Shown in pieces: positions 16,233 to 24,193 of a DNA stretch of 56,766 nucleotides. Positions within the stretch are counted from its first letter, which is position 1, and each line of letters opens with the position of its first letter. Source of the DNA: Hydrogenophaga sp. (GTDB lineage Bacteria; Pseudomonadota; Gammaproteobacteria; Burkholderiales; Burkholderiaceae_C); NCBI GenBank assembly GCA_030696525.1, contig JAUYSB010000251.1, positions 1 to 56,766 of the forward strand. The letters run 5' to 3'. The translations under genes and the position numbers were made by a program. Under the pieces are notes generated by a model, which saw nothing but the letters and a program-made list of their open reading frames with translations, was not told the origin of the DNA and did not search any database.

Positions 16233-17270
16233 ATGAACACCTCCACCACTGCCAACAGCTTGCGCACTCTGTTTGTCCCTCAAATGGTCACTGCGACCGG
16301 CGAAGGTGTTGATGGCATTCTTTTCGATACCCAGCAGATGACGACTGCGATTTCTTCAACTGTTGACTTGGATGATCTCAACGCCTCAACTGCGCATTGG
16401 CTGTCCTTGCCAGCAACACAAAAGCTGGCCAAGGTTCAGAACTGCATTCTCAAGGAGTCCTCGACGCAGCTTCTTGATCTCGAAGTCCGGAAGATACTCG
16501 ATGCCACCGGCATCCAGTCCATCCCCGACAAGTCAATCGCAGACAGCCGAAACGCTGACACCGAACCCTCGCCAGAACACCTTCTTTGGGACGCTCGACG
16601 CTGGTACCTCAAGCCAGTGACCGGGCAACTCCAAAACAAGGCCGCGCGCCGCGCCACGATTCGCGCGCTGCAGCTTGTCCTCGAAGATGCCAACCCGAAG
16701 ATCATTGAAGACGCCATTAGGCGTGACGCATCACTCACCTTCAACATCCTTCGACTGGCCAACTCCGCATTTACCGGACTCAAAGAACCCACCTCGAGCA
16801 TTGCCGATGCCATAACCATCGTTGGTCGCAGCCCACTCAAGCGCTGGCTCAACCTGATGGTCTTCTACTCCAACCCCTTCGACAAGCGCCGCGAAATGCT
16901 CTTATCTCACGCAGCGTTTAGGGCGTTCTCTTTGGAGCAGCTGACCTTGAAGTCGGGTGGCTCCACCCAAGAGGGAGAGCAGGCCTTCCTCGCCGGCATG
17001 GCCTCTTTGATGGGATTGCTTTTTGACCTTCCCATGTCATCTGTTCTCGACGAAATGGGTGCAACTTCCAATTTGCGCCAATGCGTGCTTGAACACAAGG
17101 GGAAGGTCGGGCAGCTTCTTCATGGCTTTGAGCAAGTGACCTCTGGGGATCGCTCACACTTCATGCGCGCACTCATCGACAACAAAATTTGCGCAAGCTA
17201 TTGGAACGAAGTCATGTCTGAAGGCTCCATATGGGTCCACGACATCACACATTTGTTGCGCCGCGACTGA
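16233..17270 (+). CDS. HDOD-domain signalling protein
   Basis: 345 residues. The C-terminal 200 residues match the HDOD fold (IIEDAIRRDASLTFNILRLANSAFTG...SSIADAITIVGRSPLKRWLNLMVF), a relative of HD hydrolases that lacks the metal-binding HD pair. The spacing is like HDOD proteins of the EAL-HDOD (YuxH) group, but no complete EAL signature is visible in the N-terminal 120 residues. Probably a protein-interaction regulator. Separate from its neighbours by more than 30 bp on each side. Confidence 0.75.
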   Translation: MNTSTTANSLRTLFVPQMVTATGEGVDGILFDTQQMTTAISSTVDLDDLNASTAHWLSLPATQKLAKVQNCILKESSTQLLDLEVRKILDATGIQSIPDKSIADSRNADTEPSPEHLLWDARRWYLKPVTGQLQNKAARRATIRALQLVLEDANPKIIEDAIRRDASLTFNILRLANSAFTGLKEPTSSIADAITIVGRSPLKRWLNLMVFYSNPFDKRREMLLSHAAFRAFSLEQLTLKSGGSTQEGEQAFLAGMASLMGLLFDLPMSSVLDEMGATSNLRQCVLEHKGKVGQLLHGFEQVTSGDRSHFMRALIDNKICASYWNEVMSEGSIWVHDITHLLRRD

Positions 17271-17307
17271 TTCTTCCCACATCGACTCACGAATACCTTT
17301 TTTGATC

Positions 17308-18042
17308 ATGAAATTGACCGCCCTGAAGGCTGCACGCGCAATTGCTCTCGCTCTCCCCATTGCCGCAACCCTTTTTGCCAGTGCCACTCATGCCGGCGAG
17401 GCTGAAATTCGCAAGAACCTGAAGGCCCGCCTGGCTGACATGCCCCCCATCATGGCCGTCGCCAAAACCCCTGTCCCTGGCATTTTTGAAGTGGTTCTTG
17501 AAGGCAACCACGTTGTCTACTCGGACAGCAACGGTGACCACTTCTTTGAGGGCACGCTGATCAACACCAAGACCAAGGCCAACCTCACGCAAGAAAAGGC
17601 CGACAAACTCAACGTCATCAAGTTCTCTGACCTGGACCTGAAGGACTCGTTCACCGTGGTCAAGGGAACCGGCGCACAAAAATTCGCCTTGTTCACTGAC
17701 CCGAATTGCGGCTTCTGCAAACGCTTCGAAGGCGATCTCATGAAGCTGGACAACGTGACCATTCACGTCTTCCTGTACCCCATCCTCGGCCAGGATTCGA
17801 TCACCAAGTCGAACAACATCTGGTGCGCCAAGGACAAGGCAAAGAGCTACTACGACTGGATGCACAACGGGACCGTTCCGCCGGCGGCCACGTGCGACAC
17901 AGCAGCCGTCGAGCGCAACGTGGCATTTGGCAAGAAATACGCCATCAGCGGCACGCCCACCACCTTCTTCGTGGACGGCTCGCGGCTGCCCGGTGCCTAC
18001 CCACTGGAAGAACTCAAGAAGCGCCTGGTTGCCGCCAAGTAA
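17308..18042 (+). CDS. dsbC: DsbC-like periplasmic thiol:disulfide interchange protein
   Basis: 244 residues from the ATG at 17308 (MKLTALKAARAIALALPIAA...THA signal peptide). An N-terminal dimerisation domain (residues 25-85) is followed by a thioredoxin fold with active site CGFC in FTDPNCGFCKRF and a cis-proline in GTPTTFFVDG. A second disulfide pair (WCAKDKAK...TCDTAA) is as in DsbC. It shuffles wrong disulfides in exported proteins. Plasmid copies usually assist folding of conjugation proteins; no transfer genes are in this window. Confidence 0.88.
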   Translation: MKLTALKAARAIALALPIAATLFASATHAGEAEIRKNLKARLADMPPIMAVAKTPVPGIFEVVLEGNHVVYSDSNGDHFFEGTLINTKTKANLTQEKADKLNVIKFSDLDLKDSFTVVKGTGAQKFALFTDPNCGFCKRFEGDLMKLDNVTIHVFLYPILGQDSITKSNNIWCAKDKAKSYYDWMHNGTVPPAATCDTAAVERNVAFGKKYAISGTPTTFFVDGSRLPGAYPLEELKKRLVAAK

Positions 18043-18172
18043 ACAGCATTGCTACCATGTGGCTCTGCATCGCAGGGCCTTTTTTTGCCCGGCCTGTGGG
18101 GAGTGGAGCGCTGGTTCTCCACCTGAGACACGGTAAGATCACCCCCATTCCTTGGCCTTCGTGCCAGAGAAC

Positions 18173-18247
18173 GAGCTGACGCATCAGCATTTACTTCAAC
18201 CCCTGTGGGCCCCTGCGCCCATCGGGTCTGGGGCCCTCTTTTTTTTT
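18173..18247 (+). promoter_or_regulatory. Leader element L1 (candidate attenuator)
   Basis: Hairpin I GCTGA-CGCA-TCAGC (18175-18188), then ATTTACTTCAACCC, then hairpin II TGGGC/GCCCA (18206-18210 with 18217-18221) closed by ACCC/GGGT. A competing stem GGGCCCC/GGGGCCC (18207-18213 with 18230-18236) is followed directly by TCTTTTTTTTT, a strong terminator. The two stems exclude each other. Eleven bases before the 18259 start. Confidence 0.8.
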
Positions 18248-18258
18248 CAAAGAGCCCC

Positions 18259-19050
18259 ATGAACAAAATCGAAACCCTTGGCCTGGACTGGATCAGCGAG
18301 AACCTGACGCAGTTTGTCTCGGCAGATTCCGCCCCGTTCATCTCCTACGTGGCCAAGAACCAGATCGTCAATTCTTCTGGCGTTCGTGTCGACCACAACC
18401 CGTGCACCGGTACCGTTGTTCTGGCGGCCGAGATCCTCAGCATCGTTCTCACGAACGGGGGAGATTTCGTCATCCTCGACAACAAGATCCTGTCTGAGCC
18501 CCTGACGCTTGGCTCCCGCGTGACTGTTACCCCTTACGCACGCCGGCATTTCTCCGGCATTCGTGTGGACCAGTTGCGCGTTGGTGCTGCCAACGATGAG
18601 CCAGAACAGGCTGGCCGCCTTGGCAGCTCCAGCGTTTCGCGCTTGCCGGTTGAAACTCCCACGACGGATGAAGGCAAACACGTGCTGGACTACCTGCACC
18701 GTGCCCGCTGCCCTGATGGCCTGCGCGTCCTGAGCAACCTCCTGGTTGACATTGGCGCAACCAACATGGCTTTCATCGAGTCGAAGGACAAGATGGCGCT
18801 GGTCTTCGACTGCAACAACTCGCTGTTCAACGGCCGAGTCGTTGTCTCAATGGAATACGACATGCAGTCCTTCTGCGTGGAACTGTTCAAGGTCGAGACC
18901 AATGGCACGGAAACCCTGCAGCACAAGCATGAGAACGTCGGCCACGATGACCTCACATCCGTGATGACCCTGTTGCTCTGCGACGGTCGCTGGATGTTGG
19001 CTCAAGTCGAAGTGCACGCCCCCGCCACCGCCACAGCTGAAAAGGAGTAA
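18259..19050 (+). CDS. Hypothetical protein under leader L1
   Basis: 263 residues from MNKIETLGLDWI, 11 bp after the U-tract of leader L1. Soluble; the N-terminal half looks beta-rich (VVLAAEILSIVLTNGGDFVILDNKI), with a helical break near LPVETPTTDEGKHVLDYL. No known domain. First of three closely packed genes (gaps of 4 and minus 14 bp) that end at the terminator 19524-19567. Confidence 0.7.
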   Translation: MNKIETLGLDWISENLTQFVSADSAPFISYVAKNQIVNSSGVRVDHNPCTGTVVLAAEILSIVLTNGGDFVILDNKILSEPLTLGSRVTVTPYARRHFSGIRVDQLRVGAANDEPEQAGRLGSSSVSRLPVETPTTDEGKHVLDYLHRARCPDGLRVLSNLLVDIGATNMAFIESKDKMALVFDCNNSLFNGRVVVSMEYDMQSFCVELFKVETNGTETLQHKHENVGHDDLTSVMTLLLCDGRWMLAQVEVHAPATATAEKE

Positions 19051-19054
19051 TGAG

Positions 19055-19324
19055 ATGGCAGTCGAAAACAAGGAACAGGCTGCCAGCCTGATTGCTCGCG
19101 TGGATGCACTGATCGTCGGTCTGGAAGCTGCTCTGCATCAACCGGAACTGACGAACCAGGTGGCTTCGGCCACGCTGGAGAAGCTGCGCAATGACGCGGC
19201 GATGGCCAACATGCTGTTGACCTCGCTGTCCGAGTCCCTGCAACCCGTGGACGAGTTGGCCAGCGCCAGCGCAAACCCGGTTATTCATCACTCGATTCAG
19301 GAGGTGCAACATGCTGCTCACTAA
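19055..19324 (+). CDS. Small helical protein
   Basis: 89 residues; AAGGAG ribosome site. Alanine-rich and predicted all-helical. Overlaps the next gene by 14 bp. Function unknown. Confidence 0.65.
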   Translation: MAVENKEQAASLIARVDALIVGLEAALHQPELTNQVASATLEKLRNDAAMANMLLTSLSESLQPVDELASASANPVIHHSIQEVQHAAH

Positions 19325-19511
19325 GCAAGAGGTTGTTTCCTACAAGATCGAAAACATGGCCGTGGAAGTCACCTGCAAAACACAATCCGAAGTGGATGCC
19401 GTCAAGGCCTTCGCTCAGGTCAACAACTTCCCCTGCCCTGCGCCCGCAGGCTCCCGCCCGGTTTACAGCACATACGCCAAGACCCACCCAGGCGGTGACG
19501 TCCTCTGGTGA
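19311..19511 (+). CDS. Small hypothetical protein
   Basis: 66 residues; strong AGGAGG ribosome site inside the end of the preceding gene, so likely translationally coupled. No motif recognised. Confidence 0.65.
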   Translation: MLLTKQEVVSYKIENMAVEVTCKTQSEVDAVKAFAQVNNFPCPAPAGSRPVYSTYAKTHPGGDVLW

Positions 19512-19523
19512 CACTCTCCAAAC

Positions 19524-19567
19524 AAAAACCCCTCAGGTGCCCGTTACGGCGGCCCTGGGGGGTTTTT
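19524..19567 (+). terminator. Intrinsic terminator
   Basis: AAAAACCCCTCAGG (from 19524) pairs with CCTGGGGGGTTTTT (to 19567). Ends the 18259-19511 operon. Confidence 0.88.
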
Positions 19568-19611
19568 CTTTGGGGAGTGAGCTGGTGGATGCTGCAGGTA
19601 CTTGGAGAGGC

Positions 19612-20058
19612 CTAGCGCGGCATGCCGGCCGCCGGTGAAGCCTTGTGCAATTCGAGATCGACACCCTTGGTCAGCATCTCCCCAATGTCCATCAGGGCAG
19701 AACGGTCAAAGCGCTTTTCTGCATCGTGGTTTGCCTTGAGCAGCGGTGAAGCCAGGTGCAAACTGCTTCCGCGGATCTGGCACAGGAGCTTTGGCACACC
19801 TGAGGCGTGGAAATGGCCCGTTGCCTCAAGCACCACGCCAGCTTCAATCAGCGCATTGACCCGCTCTGTCTTGGCCTGCTCTGCGAGACGAAGGCGCATG
19901 GGGATCGCCGCAGGATCCTCCAGGTGAGCCAGGACCTTGTCTCGCAACACATGGGTCATTGGATGCGGTGGCAGGCGCCCCAGGTAATCGGCAACCTCTT
20001 CAAGCAGAGCCAGAGACGCTTGATGGCTTGCTGCATCAAATTCTGTATGGATGTTCAT
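19612..20058 (-). CDS. Hypothetical protein
   Basis: 148 residues from MNIHTEFDAASHQ. Helical and soluble (LALLEEVADYLGRLPPHPM...RLAEQAKTERVNALIEAG). No domain recognised. Convergent with the operon ending at 19511. Confidence 0.65.
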   Translation of the reverse strand: MNIHTEFDAASHQASLALLEEVADYLGRLPPHPMTHVLRDKVLAHLEDPAAIPMRLRLAEQAKTERVNALIEAGVVLEATGHFHASGVPKLLCQIRGSSLHLASPLLKANHDAEKRFDRSALMDIGEMLTKGVDLELHKASPAAGMPR

Positions 20059-20085
20059 CACATGGCATGCCCATCTCAAGGGTCG

Positions 20086-20439
20086 TTATTTCAGAAGGGT
20101 GAAAGTTTCGAGAAGAATATGGAATAAACCCCAGCCAATAAATATCCTCCGGCGCGAACTTGGATTTCGCTGACTTTTAAAAAACATAGCAATCGCCAAG
20201 TGAATCAAAGGCAACCCAAATGCCGACCCCATAGCTTCAGGCGCAACGACTCCAAAGAACGGGCCATGCGAGATAATTAGCAAGAATGAGCCTTGGGCCA
20301 CCTCCCCAAACTTATCCATGGCAATTGCATAGTAGGCGATTGCGAAGCTGCAAAACGACACGGCAGCAGCCAATGCGAATGGTGTTTGGCGCTCCACTGA
20401 CTTTTGCTCACTATACTCTTTCACACTCAATTCGTTCAT
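20086..20439 (-). CDS. Membrane protein, AT-richer than its surroundings
   Basis: 117 residues; good AGAGGAA ribosome site. Three hydrophobic segments (ALAAAVSFCSFAIAYYAIAM, SFLLIISHGPFFGVV, LPLIHLAIAMFF) and a basic loop. No family recognised. With the next gene upstream it forms an AT-richer pair, suggesting a separate origin. Confidence 0.7.
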   Translation of the reverse strand: MNELSVKEYSEQKSVERQTPFALAAAVSFCSFAIAYYAIAMDKFGEVAQGSFLLIISHGPFFGVVAPEAMGSAFGLPLIHLAIAMFFKSQRNPSSRRRIFIGWGLFHILLETFTLLK

Positions 20440-20457
20440 GCTTTCCTCTAAAGACTC

Positions 20458-21195
20458 TTATTTCATAAACTTCACACACTCTTCGCACTCCGTTTCAATC
20501 ATATTGTCATTGCTCAACAACAATCGTACAGGCTTCTTTTCAACCTTAAATTTCACAAGCCAGGTGTAATCCTCTTTCAGATCGCCAACTCGACGGCTTG
20601 CAACGGCTGAAGCCACATATTCACCAGGGCGAAGGTCAAAGGTGAAGACTCCGTCAGCATCTGTTTTTTGTGCGTCTATTGCTCCTGAAAATTTCTGAGT
20701 GTATGTTCTTGCCGAAACAATTGCCAACATAGTTTGCAATACTGCTTTGTACGCATCCTCCGCCGCTCTGTATTCATCGTAAGCCGCACTCTTCCTCTCA
20801 AATGCCTTATCTACGGCCCAAGCATTGTTGTGATACTCATTAGGATTGCTTGCATCCCTTTTTAGGATCGCCGCTTTCAAGTCCGATTCACTTTTTGAAA
20901 GCAAATCCTTTTTCTCTTTGAATGCGATTTCAAGCGCCTCTTTTTTGTCCTTCAGTGCAGCCGATGCGATGGAGCTAAACTCAAGCGCAGACTCAATTTG
21001 AGGATTCAGACCCTTTTCCTCATAAACAGAGACTGTGACTAGACCCAACTTGATTGCATTTCCACCTTTAGTCACGACGAATGTTGATCCGCTGACTGGA
21101 ACTGTTCGTGAAGCTTTTGTTGTCGGCTTTTGCTGCGCAAAGGCTGTAGAAGCACACGCGAGGACGACTACAAGTGCGATTTTGGAAGATTTCAC
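20458..21195 (-). CDS. Exported protein with carboxypeptidase-regulatory-like fold
   Basis: 245 residues, GTG start, signal peptide MKSSKIALVVVLACASTAFA. The middle (residues 65-160) is a charged coiled coil; the end has TDADGVFTFDLRPGEYVASA, a beta-sandwich motif common in carboxypeptidase regulatory-like domains that bind surfaces or partners. Two closing cysteines in ECEECVKF. Eighteen bases before the membrane protein gene 20086-20439, so probably one unit. AT-rich codon use. Confidence 0.65.
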   Translation of the reverse strand: MKSSKIALVVVLACASTAFAQQKPTTKASRTVPVSGSTFVVTKGGNAIKLGLVTVSVYEEKGLNPQIESALEFSSIASAALKDKKEALEIAFKEKKDLLSKSESDLKAAILKRDASNPNEYHNNAWAVDKAFERKSAAYDEYRAAEDAYKAVLQTMLAIVSARTYTQKFSGAIDAQKTDADGVFTFDLRPGEYVASAVASRRVGDLKEDYTWLVKFKVEKKPVRLLLSNDNMIETECEECVKFMK

Positions 21196-21270
21196 TGCAA
21201 GAACTGTTGTGTGTTATATGTGATAACGATTCTAATGCCGCATTGGGCATCAAATTACTAGCAGGCATAA

Positions 21271-21308
21271 AAAAACCCGCCTAACCTGAAGAAGGTCGGC
21301 GGGTTTTT
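21271..21308. terminator. Intrinsic terminator
   Basis: AAAAACCCGCC (21271-21281) pairs with GGCGGGTTTTT (21298-21308). It follows the 21324-21818 gene on the minus strand. Confidence 0.88.
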
Positions 21309-21323
21309 CTGGAGGTATCTGTG

Positions 21324-21818
21324 TCAGGCTGCTACAGCCAGAACTTCAACGGTCTTGTACGTACTCAAGCCTTCGACCGTCAGGGCGTCGACATCGATCT
21401 TGACCCAAACGTATTCGCGCTGGGTTGCCCACTGCTTGAGATCCGCAACAGACTTAGGAAGGTCATGGCGGACCATGTGCGTCTCGGGGCTGCCAAAGTA
21501 CAGGAAGCCTCCGAACTGGTTCGTGTAGGCAAGGATGCCGTAACGGTCGAAGAACGAGCCGTCATCCAGCGCTTCGCGCGCCGGCATGCACAGGTGCTCG
21601 ATGGACACGGCCGCAAGGGACTCGTAGCCGTTCTGGCAGGCCTCCAGCAGTTGTTCCTTCATCTCAGCCATCTCACGATCGAGCTCGGCGAGGTGCAGGC
21701 CGGCATGCTGGAGCAGCTTGTCCTTGATTTCGGCCTTTGCGCGAGGCGACAACTCACCCAGCACTTGCAGAAGACGACGGTTGCTGCACAGCAGCGTTGC
21801 GATTTTTTCGATATTCAT
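21324..21818 (-). CDS. Hypothetical protein
   Basis: 164 residues from MNIEKIATLLCSNRR. The N-terminal half is helical (coiled-coil-like DREMAEMKEQLLEAC), the C-terminal half beta-rich. No domain recognised. Single gene ending at a strong terminator. Confidence 0.65.
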   Translation of the reverse strand: MNIEKIATLLCSNRRLLQVLGELSPRAKAEIKDKLLQHAGLHLAELDREMAEMKEQLLEACQNGYESLAAVSIEHLCMPAREALDDGSFFDRYGILAYTNQFGGFLYFGSPETHMVRHDLPKSVADLKQWATQREYVWVKIDVDALTVEGLSTYKTVEVLAVAA

Positions 21819-22284
21819 TTTCGGAAAAGGATAGTGCGCGACCATGACAAAGGCCTGGCCGATTGCGCTGCCGAGGCGAGAGCGCTCAGCGGATTGGGTG
21901 GAGTCACCGTTGCAGACCCATAAAAGGCCTGCGCGTGGTGTTGCAGGAGAACCCTGCTTGAGAAAATGCTGATGAAGTCAGCTCTTTGCGGAAAGCACTG
22001 GAATTTTATTGGGCACAGGGTCAAAACAGCCTGTACCACTCCCTACTGAACACACAGCAAAACGGTTTTGCTTGTCCGTTTTCTCTCTCGGATTCACGGA
22101 TCATCGCATCAAATCCGATTTGCACTATCCGTCTGCTCAAACTGCGTCGCCCCCTGCTTTGATGGGTTTGCCGACCGGTTTAGTAGCCGGTTTTGACTTG
22201 AGCGGCTGAAAGCGGCGCTAGGCATCCGCACCACCTTGGTCCGGGTTCGGACATAGACTCGGCGCTGTCGGCGTGTTCACATTC
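21819..22284. other. Divergent intergenic region holding palindrome P3
   Basis: 466 bp with no credible gene between the 21324-21818 gene and the XRE regulator. Palindrome P3 is at 22056-22072. Nothing else was recognised. Confidence 0.5.
22056..22072. repeat. Dispersed palindrome copy P3
   Basis: AGCAAAACGGTTTTGCT, a perfect 8-1-8 palindrome in the region upstream of an XRE-type regulator gene. Confidence 0.85.
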
Positions 22285-22782
22285 ATGAAACAAGGACTTG
22301 TCTTGTCAAATTCTTCAAAGCTCTTCGTACTGCGCGATGGGGTTGGTGAGCGCATCAGGGAGGCGAGAACAAGCGTTGGTCTGAAGCAAAAGGACCTTGC
22401 TCCTCTGGGCGGTATCGCAAGAGCAACGCAAATCAGCTATGAGTCCGGAACAACCTCGCCCACGACAGACTACCTACAGAAAGTGCAGACGGTCGGGCTG
22501 GATGTTCCGTTCGTACTTTTTGGGCACCTGTCAGAGGAGTTGGAGAATAGATTTACCCCTTCTGGGAATGTCGACTGGGAGACAATCAAGGAAGCGTTTG
22601 AACATGTTGATTTTTTTTGTCTTCGCGTTGCGCCCCAACTTCCCCCTCGATTCAAGTGGCAGTTGGTTTCTCACCTCTATCGGTACCTCCAGTCTCGGTC
22701 ATTGATGCCTGGCGCCAAGGTATCTGACAAAGAGGTACTCGATCAGATTTCAACGAAGTGGAACAGCATGGCCAGTGGCTGA
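22285..22782 (+). CDS. XRE-family helix-turn-helix regulator
   Basis: 165 residues from the ATG at 22285; a GTG at 22273 is an alternative. A Cro/C1-type HTH covers residues 20-75 (GERIREARTSVGLKQKDLAPLGGIARATQISYESGTTSPTTDYL is the pattern region). The C-terminal 90 residues are unassigned. Probably binds DNA as a dimer. A palindrome lies about 210 bp upstream, which makes it one candidate reader of the dispersed palindromes, but nothing proves this. Confidence 0.8.
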   Translation: MKQGLVLSNSSKLFVLRDGVGERIREARTSVGLKQKDLAPLGGIARATQISYESGTTSPTTDYLQKVQTVGLDVPFVLFGHLSEELENRFTPSGNVDWETIKEAFEHVDFFCLRVAPQLPPRFKWQLVSHLYRYLQSRSLMPGAKVSDKEVLDQISTKWNSMASG

Positions 22783-22835
22783 AGAGTGCATGCATTTCGG
22801 CTTTGTGAGCACGGTGTACGTTCGGCCAAAAAATA

Positions 22836-22877
22836 AACCGCCCTGCCCCATAGGGGAGCGATGCCACGGGCGGCTTT
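22836..22877. terminator. Intrinsic terminator, stronger on the minus strand
   Basis: AACCGCCC (22836-22843) pairs with GGGCGG (22868-22873). The A-rich run before it gives a U-tract on the minus strand. A vestigial minus-strand frame ends at 22914. Confidence 0.65.
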
Positions 22878-22994
22878 GCCACTCCCGCCTGATCAGCGGA
22901 CGATGTCCGCGACTTAGGCCACGATCTGGAGACCTTCACCAGCTCTCAACCCATCAATTGCGGGCAGCAGGGCCACATGGGCATCGGTCAGCTG

Positions 22995-23011
22995 AGCAAA
23001 ACTGGTTTGCG
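22995..23011. repeat. Dispersed palindrome copy P4
   Basis: AGCAAAACTGGTTTGCG, close to the terminator at 23038. Confidence 0.75.
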
Positions 23012-23037
23012 TGTGCCGGATAGGACGATGAGGGCAA

Positions 23038-23078
23038 AAAAAAACCCGCCCTGCCCCTTGCTGGGGAGAGCGGGTCTT
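23038..23078 (-). terminator. Intrinsic terminator of the 23099-23311 gene
   Basis: ACCCGC (23044-23049) pairs with GCGGGT (23070-23075), with an inner CCCC/GGGG stem and a nine-base A run that becomes the U-tract on the minus strand. Similar in sequence to the terminator at 22836. Confidence 0.8.
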
Positions 23079-23098
23079 GTACCAGGACGGAGATCCAA

Positions 23099-23311
23099 TC
23101 ACGCAGCCAATGCTGGAGCGTTCCCGGACGAAGCCATCAAGCTGCGCACGCTGTTGAGAATTGCTTCTCCACGGGGCGAACGGAGTGCAACGATGCGATG
23201 CCGAGTGCTCGGCAGCATGTTGAACCAGCTTGCATCTTCGAGCGGGACACCCGCCGCCGCAAGGACGGAGGGTGCAAGAGGATCCTGGATGTCTTTGGCG
23301 ATGGTTTGCAT
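23099..23311 (-). CDS. Small hypothetical protein
   Basis: 70 residues; AGGAG ribosome site before the ATG and a terminator directly downstream make it credible despite its size. No motif recognised. Longer overlapping frames on both strands lack these signals. Confidence 0.65.
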   Translation of the reverse strand: MQTIAKDIQDPLAPSVLAAAGVPLEDASWFNMLPSTRHRIVALRSPRGEAILNSVRSLMASSGNAPALAA

Positions 23312-23806
23312 TGGGTTCTCCTATCTGAATCGGGCATGCCGCCCTTTTGAGACTCTGAAAACAAAGCCGCAAAAGGACGACACGCACGACCGCAAGGCGA
23401 TCAATGCAAGACAACACAGACAACCGGTGTTGGAGAACCCAATGCGAACCACCGGCGCGCATTAAATTCGACTCTAGGCTGTCTGGGCCGGGCCAACGAG
23501 CTCAAGGCTGCGCTGGCAGAGTTTAAAAGAACGATCACCACCCGAAGGTGTAGGCCAAGCACGATGGCTTTGCCAATGAACCCGGCTGTACGGTCATCTC
23601 ACCGAAGTGAGAGGCATATGAAATAAAGGCGGTCGCGTAGGAGCCGCAGTAACACCCATAGGGCGAAACGAGCCGCGATGGTACCAGCCTTCTCCTACCT
23701 AACCATGGAGGCACCCCACACCAATATGGGGAGGGAATGTTTGCCCGTGCTACCAGCAGTGCGATCGCTCTGCACTGATGTGGGGCAGCAGGTTTTCCAG
23801 AGTCTT

Positions 23807-23815
23807 TGTGGATAA
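23807..23815 (-). other. Consensus DnaA box
   Basis: TGTGGATAA here, which is TTATCCACA on the minus strand, the exact DnaA consensus. One isolated copy. Confidence 0.6.
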
Positions 23816-23905
23816 CTTTGGCTTCGCAAGCCTAGCCTGGACCTGAAGCCCAATAGATATGCGGGGTCCATTGGGTTGCCTATATTTTGAGCAGCAAGTA
23901 GTGAT

Positions 23906-23922
23906 CGCAAAACGGTTTTGCG
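23906..23922. repeat. Dispersed palindrome copy P5
   Basis: CGCAAAACGGTTTTGCG, a perfect 8-1-8 palindrome, about 90 bp from the DnaA box. Confidence 0.85.
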
Positions 23923-24039
23923 GATGGGGGGCATGTCGGGTCACTTGAAGGGCAGCAGTCCTAAAATCCCTCCAACTGCATTTGCCGTTCGAGCTGCCGC
24001 GCAGCAGATTGCCTCCCTGCATCTAAGCCCAGTGCTTGA

Positions 24040-24101
24040 TGCGTTTCAAACTTTCAACCCTTGCGGGCCTGCTCCCGCTCTGGGGTCATGCGCCCGCTTT
24101 T
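24040..24101 (+). promoter_or_regulatory. Leader element L2 (candidate attenuator)
   Basis: TTTCAACCC (ending 24060), hairpin II GCGGG/CCCGC closed by ACCC/GGGGT. A competing stem GCGGGC (24063-24068) with GCCCGC (24092-24097) is followed by TTTTC, terminator-like. No canonical hairpin I seen. It precedes a 24-codon frame and the PP-loop gene. Confidence 0.7.
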
Positions 24102-24118
24102 CATTGGAGCGTTCGCGC

Positions 24119-24193
24119 ATGAACAAACAACACGCGCTGCCCTGCCCTCGCACTCTTGGTTTCTGGAGCCTGGAGGTCGACCATGGGGCGTGA
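24119..24193 (+). CDS. Possible 24-residue leader peptide
   Basis: Short frame MNKQHALPCPRTLGFWSLEV... that starts 18 bp after leader L2 and stops at a TGA 11 bases inside the start of the PP-loop gene. The overlap would allow translational coupling. It has no obvious ribosome site, so it may not be translated. Confidence 0.35.
   Translation: MNKQHALPCPRTLGFWSLEVDHGA

Larger units (their letters stand above)
23312..24039. other. Large structured non-coding region with a DnaA box
   Basis: About 730 bp with no credible gene. It holds a perfect DnaA box (23807-23815), palindrome P5, and several short hairpins: TCTCAC-CGAA-GTGAGA (23597-23612), ACC-CGAA-GGT (23540-23549), CCCCA/TGGGG in the 23713-23731 region, and GGCTT/AAGCC around 23820-23832. 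Possible origin of replication or structured RNA gene. No iteron array was recognised. Confidence 0.55.

Noticed and set aside
22914-23462. 182-codon minus-strand frame
   Set aside because: It crosses a strong terminator and overlaps a small gene with a proper ribosome site in another frame; only its last part may be a remnant.
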